DNA from: Granulimonas faecalis | Lineage (GTDB): Bacteria; Actinomycetota; Coriobacteriia; Coriobacteriales; Atopobiaceae | Length of the DNA: 64,000 bases | Assembly (NCBI RefSeq): GCF_022834715.1 | Contig: NZ_BQKC01000001.1 | Span: 284,501 to 348,500, forward strand | Direction: 5' to 3' | Part shown: positions 24,987 to 33,263 of the stretch, piece by piece | How positions within the stretch are numbered: the first letter of the stretch is position 1 | Layout: each line of letters opens with the position of its first letter | The notes under the pieces: model-generated | What the model saw: only the letters and a program-made list of their open reading frames with translations | Databases searched by the model: none | Told to the model about the DNA's origin: nothing | Position numbers and translations under genes: made by a program

Positions 24987-27917
24987 TCAGACGAGGCGCG
25001 ACACCTCGAGCTCGGCCGTGGATGCCGCTATGATGTCCGCGCCTCCGATGACGCAGACGCCGCCCGTCTCGCCCACCTGGGCCACGGCGGCGCCGAGGGC
25101 GCGCACCGTGTCGACCGACGAGTCGAGCACCTCCTGCCTGACCTGGGCGCGCCACGCGGGCCCGCGGCCCGAGATGCGCAGCTTGTCCTCGCGCCGCATG
25201 GCGGCACGGGGCTTCACCGGCGCGTCGAGGCCCGCCACCGTGGAGATGACGAAGCCCTCCAGGTCGGAGGCGGCGGGGTCCCACCCGGAAAGCCACGCGC
25301 CCGCGCCGGCATATGCGGCGAGGGTCGGGTCCACCGCAGGGTCGCGGTAGGAGTAGAACCCCATCACCGAGGCCGGCGTCCCGCTGAAGCCGGCCCCGTA
25401 GGCGCCGCCCAGGACGCGCACCTCGTTCCAGAGGTACCCATAACTAAGGGCCCGGGACGCGACGAGCCAGGAGCCGTTATAGGCAACCGGGTCCCGGGGC
25501 AGCGTGAGGCCGGCGGCGGCGCGGCCCACGAAGCACACGTTGGCAGGGATGGTGAACGCCTCGCGGGCGGGCTCGGGCTCGGGGACCTCCAGCTGGGTCT
25601 TGGTGGCATGGCCGTCGTTCATGAGGCCGAGGTCGCCCGCCGCCTCCCAGTAGCGCTCCACGTCGCCGGGGGCGCCGGCGAACGAGGTCTCCAGCCCGTC
25701 GCCCTTGAAGATGCGGCCCTGGAGGTTGCGGAGCACCTCGCAGAGCGACGCGGCGCGGCGGTCGAAGGAGTCGAGCAGCGACACGAGGAACCGGTAGAAG
25801 CCGATGCCCGAGACGGCGTCGGCCACGAGGGCCCCGCGGGAGTAGTAGCTGCGGCAGCGGGCGAGCGCGGCGCTGTGGCCGGAGCCGATGAAGCCCTGCT
25901 CCATGGCCACACGGCGCTGGGTGAGGATGGCGCGGATGCGCTCGGTGTCCTTGAAGAGCGTCTCGAGGCACACCTCCATGGGCAGGCTCGCGAGGCCGTC
26001 GACCTTCTCGGAGAGGGAGGCCGCGCCCACCACGAACCTGGGCCGCGCCACGCCCAGGGGGTCGTCGGCGTCGCCGTAGGTCTCGATGAAGGTGGAGAAG
26101 TCGCCCAGGGTCGACTCGAGCAGGCAGTCGAGCTCGGCCGCCGTGTGGCGCCGGGTGTCGAGCTTGCCGAGCAGGCAGGCGAGCACCTGGGCGTAGGGGA
26201 GCTCGGGCCACGCGAGGCGCTCGAGGTCGAAGTACGCATAGGTGTAGTCGATGCGGTGCGTGTCGAGGTCGTACACATGGCAGGGGTAGGGCGCCTCGAC
26301 CTCGCGGGAGGTCACGGGCGCCGGGGCCTCGGCGATGTCCGCTAGCGTGAGGTGGGGCAGCTTGGCGACGTCGGCGGGGTCGTCGGGGCGCTGCTGCTCC
26401 TCCTTGAGGGCCCGGGCCTCCTCCATGACGTCCTCGAGCCACGCGGTGTCCATGGCCTCCTTGATGCGGGCCAGGTGCTCGGCCTCGCGGGCCGTGCCGG
26501 TGCCCTCCTGGGGCTCCACGCACACGAGGGCGCTGTGGGGGTTCTCCACCACGGCCTCGCGCAGCAGGCGGTCGAAGATGCCGAGGCCCATGGAGTCGCC
26601 GAGGTCGCGGCAGGCGTCCTCGTAGCGCACGTAGGAGAGCGGGTCGTCCTCGTCGTAGAGCCAGCTGCCCATGGCGCACACGGCCAGGGCCACGCCGTCC
26701 GGGTAGCCGAAGTCGCCCTCGCGCAGGTTGAACTCTGCCTGGGCCAGGGAGGCCTGGAGGCGGTCGCAGGGCACCCCGGCGTCGGCCAGCTCGGCGCAGG
26801 CACCCTCCACGAGGGCGCGGAGCCTCTCGGCGACGCCGGGCTTGGCGCCCTTGAGCTCGAAGACGACCATGGGCTGTGCCATGCCGTCCACCACGAACGC
26901 GCAGGCGTCGTCGCCCAGGTCGGCGTCGATGATGCGGCGCATGAGCGGGGCCTCGTTGGAGCCCATGAGGGTGTCGAGCAGGATGTCGGCGGCCAGCACG
27001 CGCTCGCGGTCGGCCCATGTGCCGATCACGTAGCCCAGGCCCACGCAGCGGTTGTCGGGGGCGGTGGCCAGCGGCACCTCGAGGGGCGCGGGCGACACGG
27101 GCCCTTGCATCGCGAGCTCGTTGGGGCCCTCCTCGCCGCGCACCTCGGCGGCCGAGAAGCGCTCGTCGAGGAAGGCGAGCTCACGGTCGATGTCGATGTC
27201 GCCGTAGAGCACGGTGTGGGAGTTGTCGAGGCGGTAGTGGCGCCGGTGGGCGTCCACGAACTCCTCGTAGCAGAGGTCGGGGATGGCCTCGGGGTTGCCG
27301 CCCGACTCGTGGCGGTAGCAGGTGTCGGGGAAGAGCTGGCGCTTGAGCTCCATGAACAGCACGTCCTCGGGGTCCGAGAGCGCGCCCTTCATCTCGTTGA
27401 ACACGACGCCGTTGATGGTGAGCGGCGCGTCGGGCGACTCCAGCTCGTAGTGCCAGCCCTCCTGCTCGAAGATGCGGGGGCGGCGGTAGATGTTAGGGTC
27501 GAGCACGGCGTCCAGGTAGACGTCCATGAGGTTCTCGAGGTCGGCCACGTTGGTGGAGGCCACCGGGTACATGGTCTTGTCCGGGAAGGTCATGGCGTTG
27601 AGAAACGTCTGCATGGAGCTCTTGAGCAGGTTGACGAAGGGCTCCTTCACCGGGTACTTGGCCGAGCCGTCGAGTACGGAGTGCTCGAGGATGTGGAAGA
27701 CGCCCGTGTCGTCCGCGGGCGGCGTCTTGAAGGCGATGGAGAAGGCGCGGTTCTCGTCCGCGTTGGCGAGCCACAGGAGCCGGGCCCCGGTGGCGCGGTG
27801 GGTGAGGACGTAGGCCCAGCCGTCGACCTCGGGCACCTCCTCGGCGCTCACGACCTCGAAGCCGGCGTGCACCTCGCCCGGGGCGAGCTCGTCTGCGTGG
27901 GTGGTCTTGGGGTCCAT
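24987..27917 (-). CDS. Insulinase-family (M16C, PreP-like) zinc metallopeptidase
   Basis: A 976-residue peptidase with the inverted zinc motif HILEH (about residues 75-79) in DDTGVFHILEHSVLDGS, followed by KYPVKEPFVNLLKSSMQTFLNAMTFPDKTMYPVAS. The distal glutamate lies in NLMDVYLDAVLDPNI. Length and the two-half, four-domain layout match presequence-protease/falcilysin-type enzymes that degrade short peptides in a closed chamber. There is no signal peptide, so it is probably cytoplasmic and fits peptide catabolism. The ATG at 27917 follows GAGGAGGACCC. Only 21 bases separate it from the dehydratase gene, suggesting one operon. A TATAGT box about 35-40 bases upstream on this strand may be its -10. 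Confidence 0.92.
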   Translation of the reverse strand: MDPKTTHADELAPGEVHAGFEVVSAEEVPEVDGWAYVLTHRATGARLLWLANADENRAFSIAFKTPPADDTGVFHILEHSVLDGSAKYPVKEPFVNLLKSSMQTFLNAMTFPDKTMYPVASTNVADLENLMDVYLDAVLDPNIYRRPRIFEQEGWHYELESPDAPLTINGVVFNEMKGALSDPEDVLFMELKRQLFPDTCYRHESGGNPEAIPDLCYEEFVDAHRRHYRLDNSHTVLYGDIDIDRELAFLDERFSAAEVRGEEGPNELAMQGPVSPAPLEVPLATAPDNRCVGLGYVIGTWADRERVLAADILLDTLMGSNEAPLMRRIIDADLGDDACAFVVDGMAQPMVVFELKGAKPGVAERLRALVEGACAELADAGVPCDRLQASLAQAEFNLREGDFGYPDGVALAVCAMGSWLYDEDDPLSYVRYEDACRDLGDSMGLGIFDRLLREAVVENPHSALVCVEPQEGTGTAREAEHLARIKEAMDTAWLEDVMEEARALKEEQQRPDDPADVAKLPHLTLADIAEAPAPVTSREVEAPYPCHVYDLDTHRIDYTYAYFDLERLAWPELPYAQVLACLLGKLDTRRHTAAELDCLLESTLGDFSTFIETYGDADDPLGVARPRFVVGAASLSEKVDGLASLPMEVCLETLFKDTERIRAILTQRRVAMEQGFIGSGHSAALARCRSYYSRGALVADAVSGIGFYRFLVSLLDSFDRRAASLCEVLRNLQGRIFKGDGLETSFAGAPGDVERYWEAAGDLGLMNDGHATKTQLEVPEPEPAREAFTIPANVCFVGRAAAGLTLPRDPVAYNGSWLVASRALSYGYLWNEVRVLGGAYGAGFSGTPASVMGFYSYRDPAVDPTLAAYAGAGAWLSGWDPAASDLEGFVISTVAGLDAPVKPRAAMRREDKLRISGRGPAWRAQVRQEVLDSSVDTVRALGAAVAQVGETGGVCVIGGADIIAASTAELEVSRLV

Positions 27918-28004
27918 GGGTCCTCCTCGGGGTTCGCGGTATCTAGGAGACTATAGCCCTACGGGGTGCGCCCCCGAGCGAGGGGCGGCCGGTGATGTGC
28001 CTGT

Positions 28005-28982
28005 TCAGCTGGTGAGGAACACCATGACGAGGATGGCCGCGAAGCCCGCGAGCTCCGCCGGGACGAAGGCCGTACCGGTGAGCAGCACGCTGGCCACGGT
28101 GGCCGTGACCGGCTCGACGGTGCCGAGGAGGTTGGCCTTGTAGGCACCGAGGTTCTTGACGCCCTGGAAGAACAGGCCGTAGGCGAGGACCGTGCCGGCC
28201 ACCACGGTGAAGGCGAGGAGGCCCCAGCCGCCCGCGTCGAAGGCGGGCATGCTCTCCCAGGGCCGCACGGCGACGCACAGCGAGCCGCCCACGATCACCA
28301 TCTCCATGCCCACGATGGCCATGGAGCCGTACTCGGCCAGGAGGCGGCGGGACAGCACGGCCACGACGGCCGCGCCCGTGGCGCAGCCGATGCCGAACGC
28401 CAGGCCGGCGGGCGAGATGTGGAGCGCCCCGAGGTCGCCGTGGGTGGCCACGAGGTACACGCCGGCCAGGGCCAGGACGAGGCCGGCGAGCTCCCGGCGG
28501 CGCGGCGCGCGGCGGGTGCGCAGGCACACGTAGACCAGCACCATGGGGATGGAGAGCGACTGCAGGATGGTGGCCGTGCCGGAGTCCGTGAGGTCCACGG
28601 CGTAGAGGTAGCAGCAGGAGTTGAGGAACATCCCCAGGAGGGCCGAGGCCAGGAGCTGGAGCACGTCGCGGCGGCGGCGCGCGAGGTCGCTCACCACGCG
28701 GGGGTTGCGTACGAGGGCCATGGCCAGGAGCAGCACGCCGGCGAGCACCTGGCGCACGCAGACGAGCCAGAGGGGCTCGATGCCCCAGGCGCCCATGAGG
28801 ATCTTGGAGCAGGTGCCCGAGAGGCCCCAGAGCATGCCACCCACGAGGGTGCAGGCCACGCCCGTGGCCGCGACGGAGCGCGGGGAGGGCGCGTCCGGAC
28901 CCGTCTCGCCGAGGGGCTCGCCCGGGACGGCCCGGACCTCGTCGCCGTTCTCTGCGAGTGCGGGCTGGGTGTCTTGGGCCAC
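28005..28982 (-). CDS. DMT-superfamily (EamA) transporter
   Basis: A 325-residue protein with about ten membrane segments in two EamA repeats after a 45-residue polar N-terminus. The first repeat opens CTLVGGMLWGLSGTCSKILM and the second opens LAFGIGCATGAAVVAVLSRRLLA. It has GTVLAYGLFFQGVKNLGAYKANLLGTVEPVTA, typical of YdcZ/RhaT-like exporters. It probably exports a small metabolite or amino acid. The GTG at 28982 follows AGGGGGACC. There is an 87-base gap to the M16 gene, so the two might share a transcript; the upstream wall-hydrolase gene is cut off by a terminator. Confidence 0.85.
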   Translation of the reverse strand: MAQDTQPALAENGDEVRAVPGEPLGETGPDAPSPRSVAATGVACTLVGGMLWGLSGTCSKILMGAWGIEPLWLVCVRQVLAGVLLLAMALVRNPRVVSDLARRRRDVLQLLASALLGMFLNSCCYLYAVDLTDSGTATILQSLSIPMVLVYVCLRTRRAPRRRELAGLVLALAGVYLVATHGDLGALHISPAGLAFGIGCATGAAVVAVLSRRLLAEYGSMAIVGMEMVIVGGSLCVAVRPWESMPAFDAGGWGLLAFTVVAGTVLAYGLFFQGVKNLGAYKANLLGTVEPVTATVASVLLTGTAFVPAELAGFAAILVMVFLTS

Positions 28983-29085
28983 AGGTCCCCCTTCGGTTTC
29001 GGTCTGGTTACGCAAGGAGCGATTGTACCCCCGGCGTGGTCCTGGAGAAACTGGGGGACAGACACCGCGCCGCCACCGCGGCGAG

Positions 29086-29119
29086 GAAAAAGGCCGGCAC
29101 CCGGTGGGGGTGCCGGCCT
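29086..29119 (-). terminator. Rho-independent terminator of the coiled-coil wall-protein gene
   Basis: On the minus strand AGGCCGGCACCC pairs perfectly over 12 bases with GGGTGCCGGCCT and runs into TTTTTCC. It lies 41 bases past the stop at 29161 and separates that gene from the EamA transporter. Confidence 0.85.
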
Positions 29120-29160
29120 CGGATGCCGGTGGTGTGTGCCGCAGGGCGCCCCTCCGGGCG

Positions 29161-30207
29161 CTAGATGCGCTCCATCTCGGCCAGGGTGGCGCTGTACCAG
29201 TGGTCCGCGTTGGGCGGGCAGTACTTGCGGGCGGCCTCCATGGAGATGGTGGGGCCGTAGATGCGGGCGAGGCCGGCCACGTGGTCGCGGATGGCCTCCT
29301 CCCAGCTGCCCCAGCTGGAGCTGCCCCAGCCCCAGGCGTTGTGGGGCTTGAAGCAGTAGAGGCCCTTGGAGCTCTCCGTGTTGGAGATGGCGGGCGACCA
29401 GCGCGGGTCCACGCCGTAGTCCCAGGCGGCGTCGGCGAAGGTCTTGCCCTGGCCGCCGAGGGGCGAGCCTGCGAGGTAAGCGTCGATGCGCGGGGCCCAG
29501 TGGCCCACGAAGGCCTGCTTGTCCTGGCTCCAGTCGACGGAGCTGGGCGTGGCCTGGGAGGGGGCGGCGAGCTGGGCCTCCTGGCCGGCCTGGGCCTGGG
29601 CGGCGGCCACGGCGGCGGCAGCCTCCTCGGTCTCGCGGCGGGCCTTCTCCTCGGCCTGGCGCTGGGCCTCCTCGCGGGCGGCCTTGGCCTCCTGGAGCGC
29701 GGTCTCGGCCTCCTCCTTCTGCTCCTCGGCCTCGGAGAGCTTCTGCTCGAGCTCGCTCTGGTTGCGGTCGAGCTCGTCCTGGAGGTCGGCCAGGCGCTGC
29801 ACCTGGTCGACGTTGTGGTCCTCCACGGCGTTGAGGTAGGTGATGGTGGCGAGGAGCTCGTTGAAGTCGTTGGACGAGAGCACGAGGCCGAGCAGGCCCG
29901 GGCTGTCCTGGTGCATCTTGTAGCTGGCGTTGATGGCGGCCGAGGCCTTCTCGCGCTGGCCGGGGAGCTGTGCCTCGACCTCGTCGATGCGCTTCTGGTT
30001 CTCCGCCGCCTGCTGCTCGAGCTCGGCGGCCTTGGCGGTGGCCTCGTCGAACGCGGCGCCGGACGACTCGATGCGCTCCTGGAGCTCCGAAAGGTCGGCC
30101 TCGGGGGCGTCGGCGTCGGCGAGGGCGCTGCAGGGCACGAGTGCGCCCGCAAGAAGCAGCGCGAGGGCCGTGCCGAGAAGGCGCGACGCGATCGAAGGTC
30201 TCTCCAT
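29161..30207 (-). CDS. Secreted coiled-coil protein with C-terminal lysozyme-like domain
   Basis: A 348-residue protein with an N-terminal signal peptide (ASRLLGTALALLLAGALVPCSALADA, cleavage near residue 32). A long coiled coil follows at about 35-210, rich in Glu, Ala and Gln and like the N-termini of CwlO/FtsX-linked hydrolases. After a linker, the C-terminal 110 residues have DYGVDPRWSPAISNTESSKG, a Trp/Ser-rich WGWGSSSWGSWEEAI and a YCPPNADHWY ending. The ISNTESS stretch places a glutamate as in lysozyme/transglycosylase folds. It probably acts in or on the cell wall. The ATG at 30207 follows GGAGTGTGGC; an earlier in-frame ATG at 30270 would spoil the signal peptide. Confidence 0.8.
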   Translation of the reverse strand: MERPSIASRLLGTALALLLAGALVPCSALADADAPEADLSELQERIESSGAAFDEATAKAAELEQQAAENQKRIDEVEAQLPGQREKASAAINASYKMHQDSPGLLGLVLSSNDFNELLATITYLNAVEDHNVDQVQRLADLQDELDRNQSELEQKLSEAEEQKEEAETALQEAKAAREEAQRQAEEKARRETEEAAAAVAAAQAQAGQEAQLAAPSQATPSSVDWSQDKQAFVGHWAPRIDAYLAGSPLGGQGKTFADAAWDYGVDPRWSPAISNTESSKGLYCFKPHNAWGWGSSSWGSWEEAIRDHVAGLARIYGPTISMEAARKYCPPNADHWYSATLAEMERI

Positions 30208-30599
30208 GCCACACTCCTCCGGTTGGGGACAGGGGCTCGCGGCGCAGGGCCGGCGAGGGGCGCCTCCCAAGGTGCGGGCCGGCGCGGGGCGGGCGACGCC
30301 CGCAGGGCCCGGGGGTGTCCCGGGTTATGCAACCATACACTCATCCAGAAAGGTCCATGAACTCCGCATATGCCTTAACCGGCGGGAATTGCATAAACAT
30401 CAAACGATATGCCGCACGATGGAAAAACGGGGCATCGTTTTTGCGCCCCGCTTCCACCGGTCCCTACCAAACGGTGCTCGCGTTTTTGCATGGGGCCCCG
30501 GCGCCGCCCGCGGGAGGGGCGGCGCCGGGGCCCGGTTATCGCGGCCTCTCGGGCAGCGGCGGGGTCGTGCCGGCGACGGGCCGGGGCCCGTCTCGGGAC
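30208..30599. other. 392-base intergenic region with two large hairpins
   Basis: No gene is seen. At 30493-30509 a 17-base arm pairs perfectly with 30517-30533 across a 7-base loop, the strongest simple hairpin in the window, but no T-run follows on either strand. Around 30401-30446 an AAACGAT.GCC / GGCATCGTTTTT pair makes a second hairpin with a T-run on the plus strand. The part from about 30330 to 30450 is distinctly AT-richer. The 17-base hairpin lies just downstream of the minus-strand stress-protein gene and may protect its 3' end. Confidence 0.5.
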
Positions 30600-31049
30600 C
30601 TACTTGACCACGAGCACGTCGCAGTCGCTCTCGCGCACCAGGAAGGTGGAGATGGAGCCGAGGAGCGCGTACTTGATGTTGGAGAGCCCACGGGCGCCGC
30701 AGACCACGATGTCGGGGTGCACGGCGTCGAGCATCTTGTCCTTGAGGGTCTCGCGCACGCGGCCCAGCTCCACCACGACCTCGTACTCCTCCAGCCCGCC
30801 GTGGGCCTGGGCCTCCTCGAGCACCGGCGTCACGGACTCCTTGAACGCGGCCGTGCGCTTCTCGACGTAGCCGTCATGGGGCTCGCCGGCGGCCTCGAGG
30901 GCCGAGGTGTCCACCACGTGGCCCACCACGAGCCTGGCGCCGTTGTTTACGGCGACGGTGATGGCGCGCTCGAGCACGACCCCCTGCTGGTCGGAGCCGT
31001 CGAGCGAGACGAAGACCAGCTTGTAACCCATATCCTTGTACGAAACCAT
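30600..31049 (-). CDS. Universal stress protein (UspA family)
   Basis: A 149-residue single-domain Usp. It has YKLVFVSLDGSDQQGVVLERAI at the N-terminus, a central VVELGRVRETLKDKMLDAVHPDIVVCGARG, and the ATP-binding-type ending GLSNIKYALLGSISTFLVRESDCDVLVVK. Such proteins bind ATP or remain free and help survival under stress. The ATG at 31049 has AAGGAGGG just upstream with short spacing; an internal ATG at 31031 is possible. It is divergent from uppP across about 217 bases. Confidence 0.88.
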   Translation of the reverse strand: MVSYKDMGYKLVFVSLDGSDQQGVVLERAITVAVNNGARLVVGHVVDTSALEAAGEPHDGYVEKRTAAFKESVTPVLEEAQAHGGLEEYEVVVELGRVRETLKDKMLDAVHPDIVVCGARGLSNIKYALLGSISTFLVRESDCDVLVVK

Positions 31050-31266
31050 GACCCTCCTTATCGGCCCTCGGGCCGAGCGATGGCGCCGGCTGGCGACGCG
31101 TCCGACGGACAAAATACTACGCTGCCTGAAAGCCCTTGCGCACGGGGCCGTTGAGAGAAACGGTGAAAAGGCTAGTGCATGCCAACCGAGGGTCCATCAT
31201 GGATAGGCCCGGAACCGGTTGCCCGTGGACGAGCCTGTGGGCGCCAACGATGGTTAAGGAGTGAGC

Positions 31267-32208
31267 GTGGACATCGTCGAGTTGCTCAAGGCGGCACTGT
31301 TCGGCCTGGTGGAGGGGGTCACAGAGTGGCTGCCCATCTCCTCCACGGGGCACATGCTGCTCCTCGACCAGTTTGTGTCGCTGGACGTCTCCGAGGACTT
31401 CTGGAACATGTTCCTCGTGGTCATCCAGCTGGGGGCCATCCTGGCTGTATGCGTGCTGTACTTCCGGCAGCTGAACCCCTTCGCCCCGTCCAAGACGCCC
31501 GAGGAGCGCCGCGGCACGTGGTCGCTCTGGGCCAAGATCGTGGTGGCCTGCATCCCGGCGGCCGTGGTGGGCATCCCGCTGGACGACTGGATGGAGGAGC
31601 ACCTCTCCGGCCCCTTCGTCATCGCCGCCGCCCTCATCGTCTACGGTGTGGCCTTCATCGCCATCGAGCACGTGCGCGAGGGCCGCGCCATGGCCCGGGC
31701 CGCGGAGCTTGCCGACGCCCCCCATCCCAGGCACCTCAAGGTGCAGGAGGAGGCCGTGCTGCCCCAGGCCACCAAGGCCGAGCTCGCGGACGCCGACCAG
31801 CCCGTGCAGACCATCGAGGAGCTCGACATGGGGCGGGCCGTGGGCATCGGCTGCTTCCAGATCCTGTCGCTCGTGCCCGGCACGTCGCGCTCCGGCTCCA
31901 CCATCATCGGCGGCCTGCTTCTGGGCTGCACCCGCACCGTGGCGGCCGAGTTCACGTTCTACCTGGCCATCCCCGTGATGTTCGGCGCCTCCGTGTTGCG
32001 CCTGGCCAAGTACTTCCTGGCCGGCAACGCCCTCACGGCCGCCGAGGGGTCGGTGCTGGCCGTGGGCTGCATCGTGGCCTTCGTGGTGTCGATCCTGGCC
32101 ATCCGGTTCCTCATGGACTTCGTGCGCAGGCACGACTTCCAGGCGTTCGGCTGGTACCGCATCGTCCTGGGCGCGCTGGTCATCCTGTACTTCCTCGTGG
32201 TGAGGTAG
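31267..32208 (+). CDS. uppP: Undecaprenyl-diphosphatase
   Basis: A 313-residue, multi-pass membrane enzyme that recycles the lipid carrier of wall synthesis and confers bacitracin tolerance. It has the two family motifs LVEGVTEWLPISSTGHMLL (about residues 14-32) and SLVPGTSRSGSTIIGGLLLG (about 203-222). Between residues 135 and 195 lies a hydrophilic insert (REGRAMARAAELADAPHPRH onward), a cytoplasmic loop longer than in E. coli. GTG at 31267 is chosen because AAGGAG lies 6-7 bases upstream; GTG at 31261 directly abuts that site. It is followed by a strong terminator. Confidence 0.93.
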   Translation: MDIVELLKAALFGLVEGVTEWLPISSTGHMLLLDQFVSLDVSEDFWNMFLVVIQLGAILAVCVLYFRQLNPFAPSKTPEERRGTWSLWAKIVVACIPAAVVGIPLDDWMEEHLSGPFVIAAALIVYGVAFIAIEHVREGRAMARAAELADAPHPRHLKVQEEAVLPQATKAELADADQPVQTIEELDMGRAVGIGCFQILSLVPGTSRSGSTIIGGLLLGCTRTVAAEFTFYLAIPVMFGASVLRLAKYFLAGNALTAAEGSVLAVGCIVAFVVSILAIRFLMDFVRRHDFQAFGWYRIVLGALVILYFLVVR

Positions 32209-32226
32209 GGGAGCGTTCCGGTTGCG

Positions 32227-32265
32227 AGGCCCCGTCGCGGATGCGCCCGCGGCGGGGCCTTCTTC
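32227..32265 (+). terminator. Rho-independent terminator of uppP
   Basis: AGGCCCCGTCGCG (32227-32239) pairs with CGCGGCGGGGCCT (32248-32260), one G-U pair, 8-base loop, followed by TCTTC. It lies 18 bases past the stop. Confidence 0.8.
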
Positions 32266-32269
32266 GTGG

Positions 32270-32572
32270 GGAGGGGGCGCGGATGCGCGACAGGGGCGCC
32301 GCGAACGGCCTCGAGTGCGCGGCCGTTGCGCCGCGAGTGGCAGTGGATGCGCGACAGGGGCGCGAACGGCCTCCGATGCGCGACGTGCACGCTGCGAACG
32401 GCATCGAGTGCGCGACGGTGGCGTGAACGGCCCCCGATGCGCGGCCGAACTGCCGTGAGCGGCCTCGAGTGCGTGAAACGGGCCGAGAATCGCGCACTGG
32501 AGGCCGTTCGTGGCGATGAAATCGCGCACTGGAGGGCTTTCGCGTTTTCATCGCGCATCGGAGGCCCTTCGC
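32270..32572 (+). repeat. Degenerate tandem array of about 30-base units
   Basis: About nine imperfect units share GATGCGCGAC or GAGTGCGCGAC followed 8-12 bases later by GCGAACGGCC. Six or seven run forward (about 32280-32470). The last two or three are inverted (about 32487-32572) and appear as CGCGCACTGGAGG...TTCG. Unit length varies from 28 to 40 bases and the spacers are not unique, so it is not a CRISPR. Readable frames through it exist in several directions but match nothing. It fills the gap between the uppP terminator and a convergent small membrane-protein gene. Confidence 0.7.
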
Positions 32573-32624
32573 GGCGGCCCCGGCACGGACCCGGGGTTGA
32601 CGGTCTCGGGATCGACGACCCTTC

Positions 32625-33074
32625 CTACCGGTCGAGGTAAATCGAGCTGATGATCAAGGCGCCATGGGGGTCGGTGTCGTTCCATGAGTAGATGGCGACG
32701 TGGCTGCCGACGGTCATCCCTTGGCCGTCCGGCGATTCGGTGGCGCTGCGGGGAGGGGAGAAGGTGAAGGTGAGCGTGTCTCCGTCGTCCGTCGTCACGG
32801 TCAGCGAATCGTCGTCGATCTCGGCAATCGTCCCGAGGTAAAGCGTGCGCACCGCGGTGCCGGTCACCAGGCCCTTCTGGTCGGCTGGGTCCGCCGGGGG
32901 TGGGTCTGTTCGCTGTGTTTGACCGTGGTCTTCGAAAACTGGCATTGATTTTCTTTCGGTATGATGGCTTATTTCAGAAGGATCACTTGATACCAGTGCT
33001 ATCAGAATAAAAACAATGGATCCCCCTATCAGGATCAGGAGGACCCCTTGTTGTTTGGTTATTTGACTGGCCAT
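32625..33074 (-). CDS. Hypothetical membrane-anchored protein (149 aa)
   Basis: One N-terminal membrane segment (residues 8-29, QGVLLILIGGSIVFILIALVS) is followed by a polar linker rich in Pro, Asp and Gln. Then comes a small beta-rich domain (about 68-149) with YLGTIAEIDDDSLTVTTDDGDTLTFTF and VGSHVAIYSW, like OB-type or DUF5666-like folds. No function is recognised. The first third is distinctly AT-richer than neighbouring genes, and the sequence upstream (to 33140) is too, hinting at recent acquisition. The ATG at 33074 has only a weak GGTGAT site. Confidence 0.6.
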   Translation of the reverse strand: MASQITKQQGVLLILIGGSIVFILIALVSSDPSEISHHTERKSMPVFEDHGQTQRTDPPPADPADQKGLVTGTAVRTLYLGTIAEIDDDSLTVTTDDGDTLTFTFSPPRSATESPDGQGMTVGSHVAIYSWNDTDPHGALIISSIYLDR

Positions 33075-33124
33075 GACGTATCACCGTGTAGTCGGTCATA
33101 GCTTCGCATGCCATGGCGTGACCC

Positions 33125-33140
33125 GACCTATTATAAGTGC
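33125..33140. promoter_or_regulatory. Candidate divergent promoter region
   Basis: A TATTATAA patch gives a consensus TATAAT on the minus strand (33135-33130), about 56 bases upstream of the 149-aa gene, and TATAAG on the plus strand upstream of metF. Good -35 partners are not seen for either. Confidence 0.35.
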
Positions 33141-33263
33141 TCGAGTCTAATGCGAGGAGCCGGTGTGTGCCCCGCGTCCCTTTTCGGCTTCGTTGCAACC
33201 GTCCCGGCCCCGGCCCCCATGGCCTACCCTAGGCAAAACGCCGCCGTGCCCGGAGGAGCCGCA

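Noticed and set aside
30970-31266. Additional small gene between usp and uppP
   Set aside because: Short frames exist, but none has a ribosome site and family-like sequence; the region is better explained as divergent promoters.
32270-32572. CRISPR array
   Set aside because: Units are degenerate, vary in length, partly inverted, and lack unique equal-length spacers. No cas gene is in the window.
33141-33263. SAM or SAH riboswitch upstream of metF
   Set aside because: The sequence has GCGAGGAGCC and GCAACCG fragments, but the required conserved cores and pairings of known SAM or SAH classes could not be assembled.
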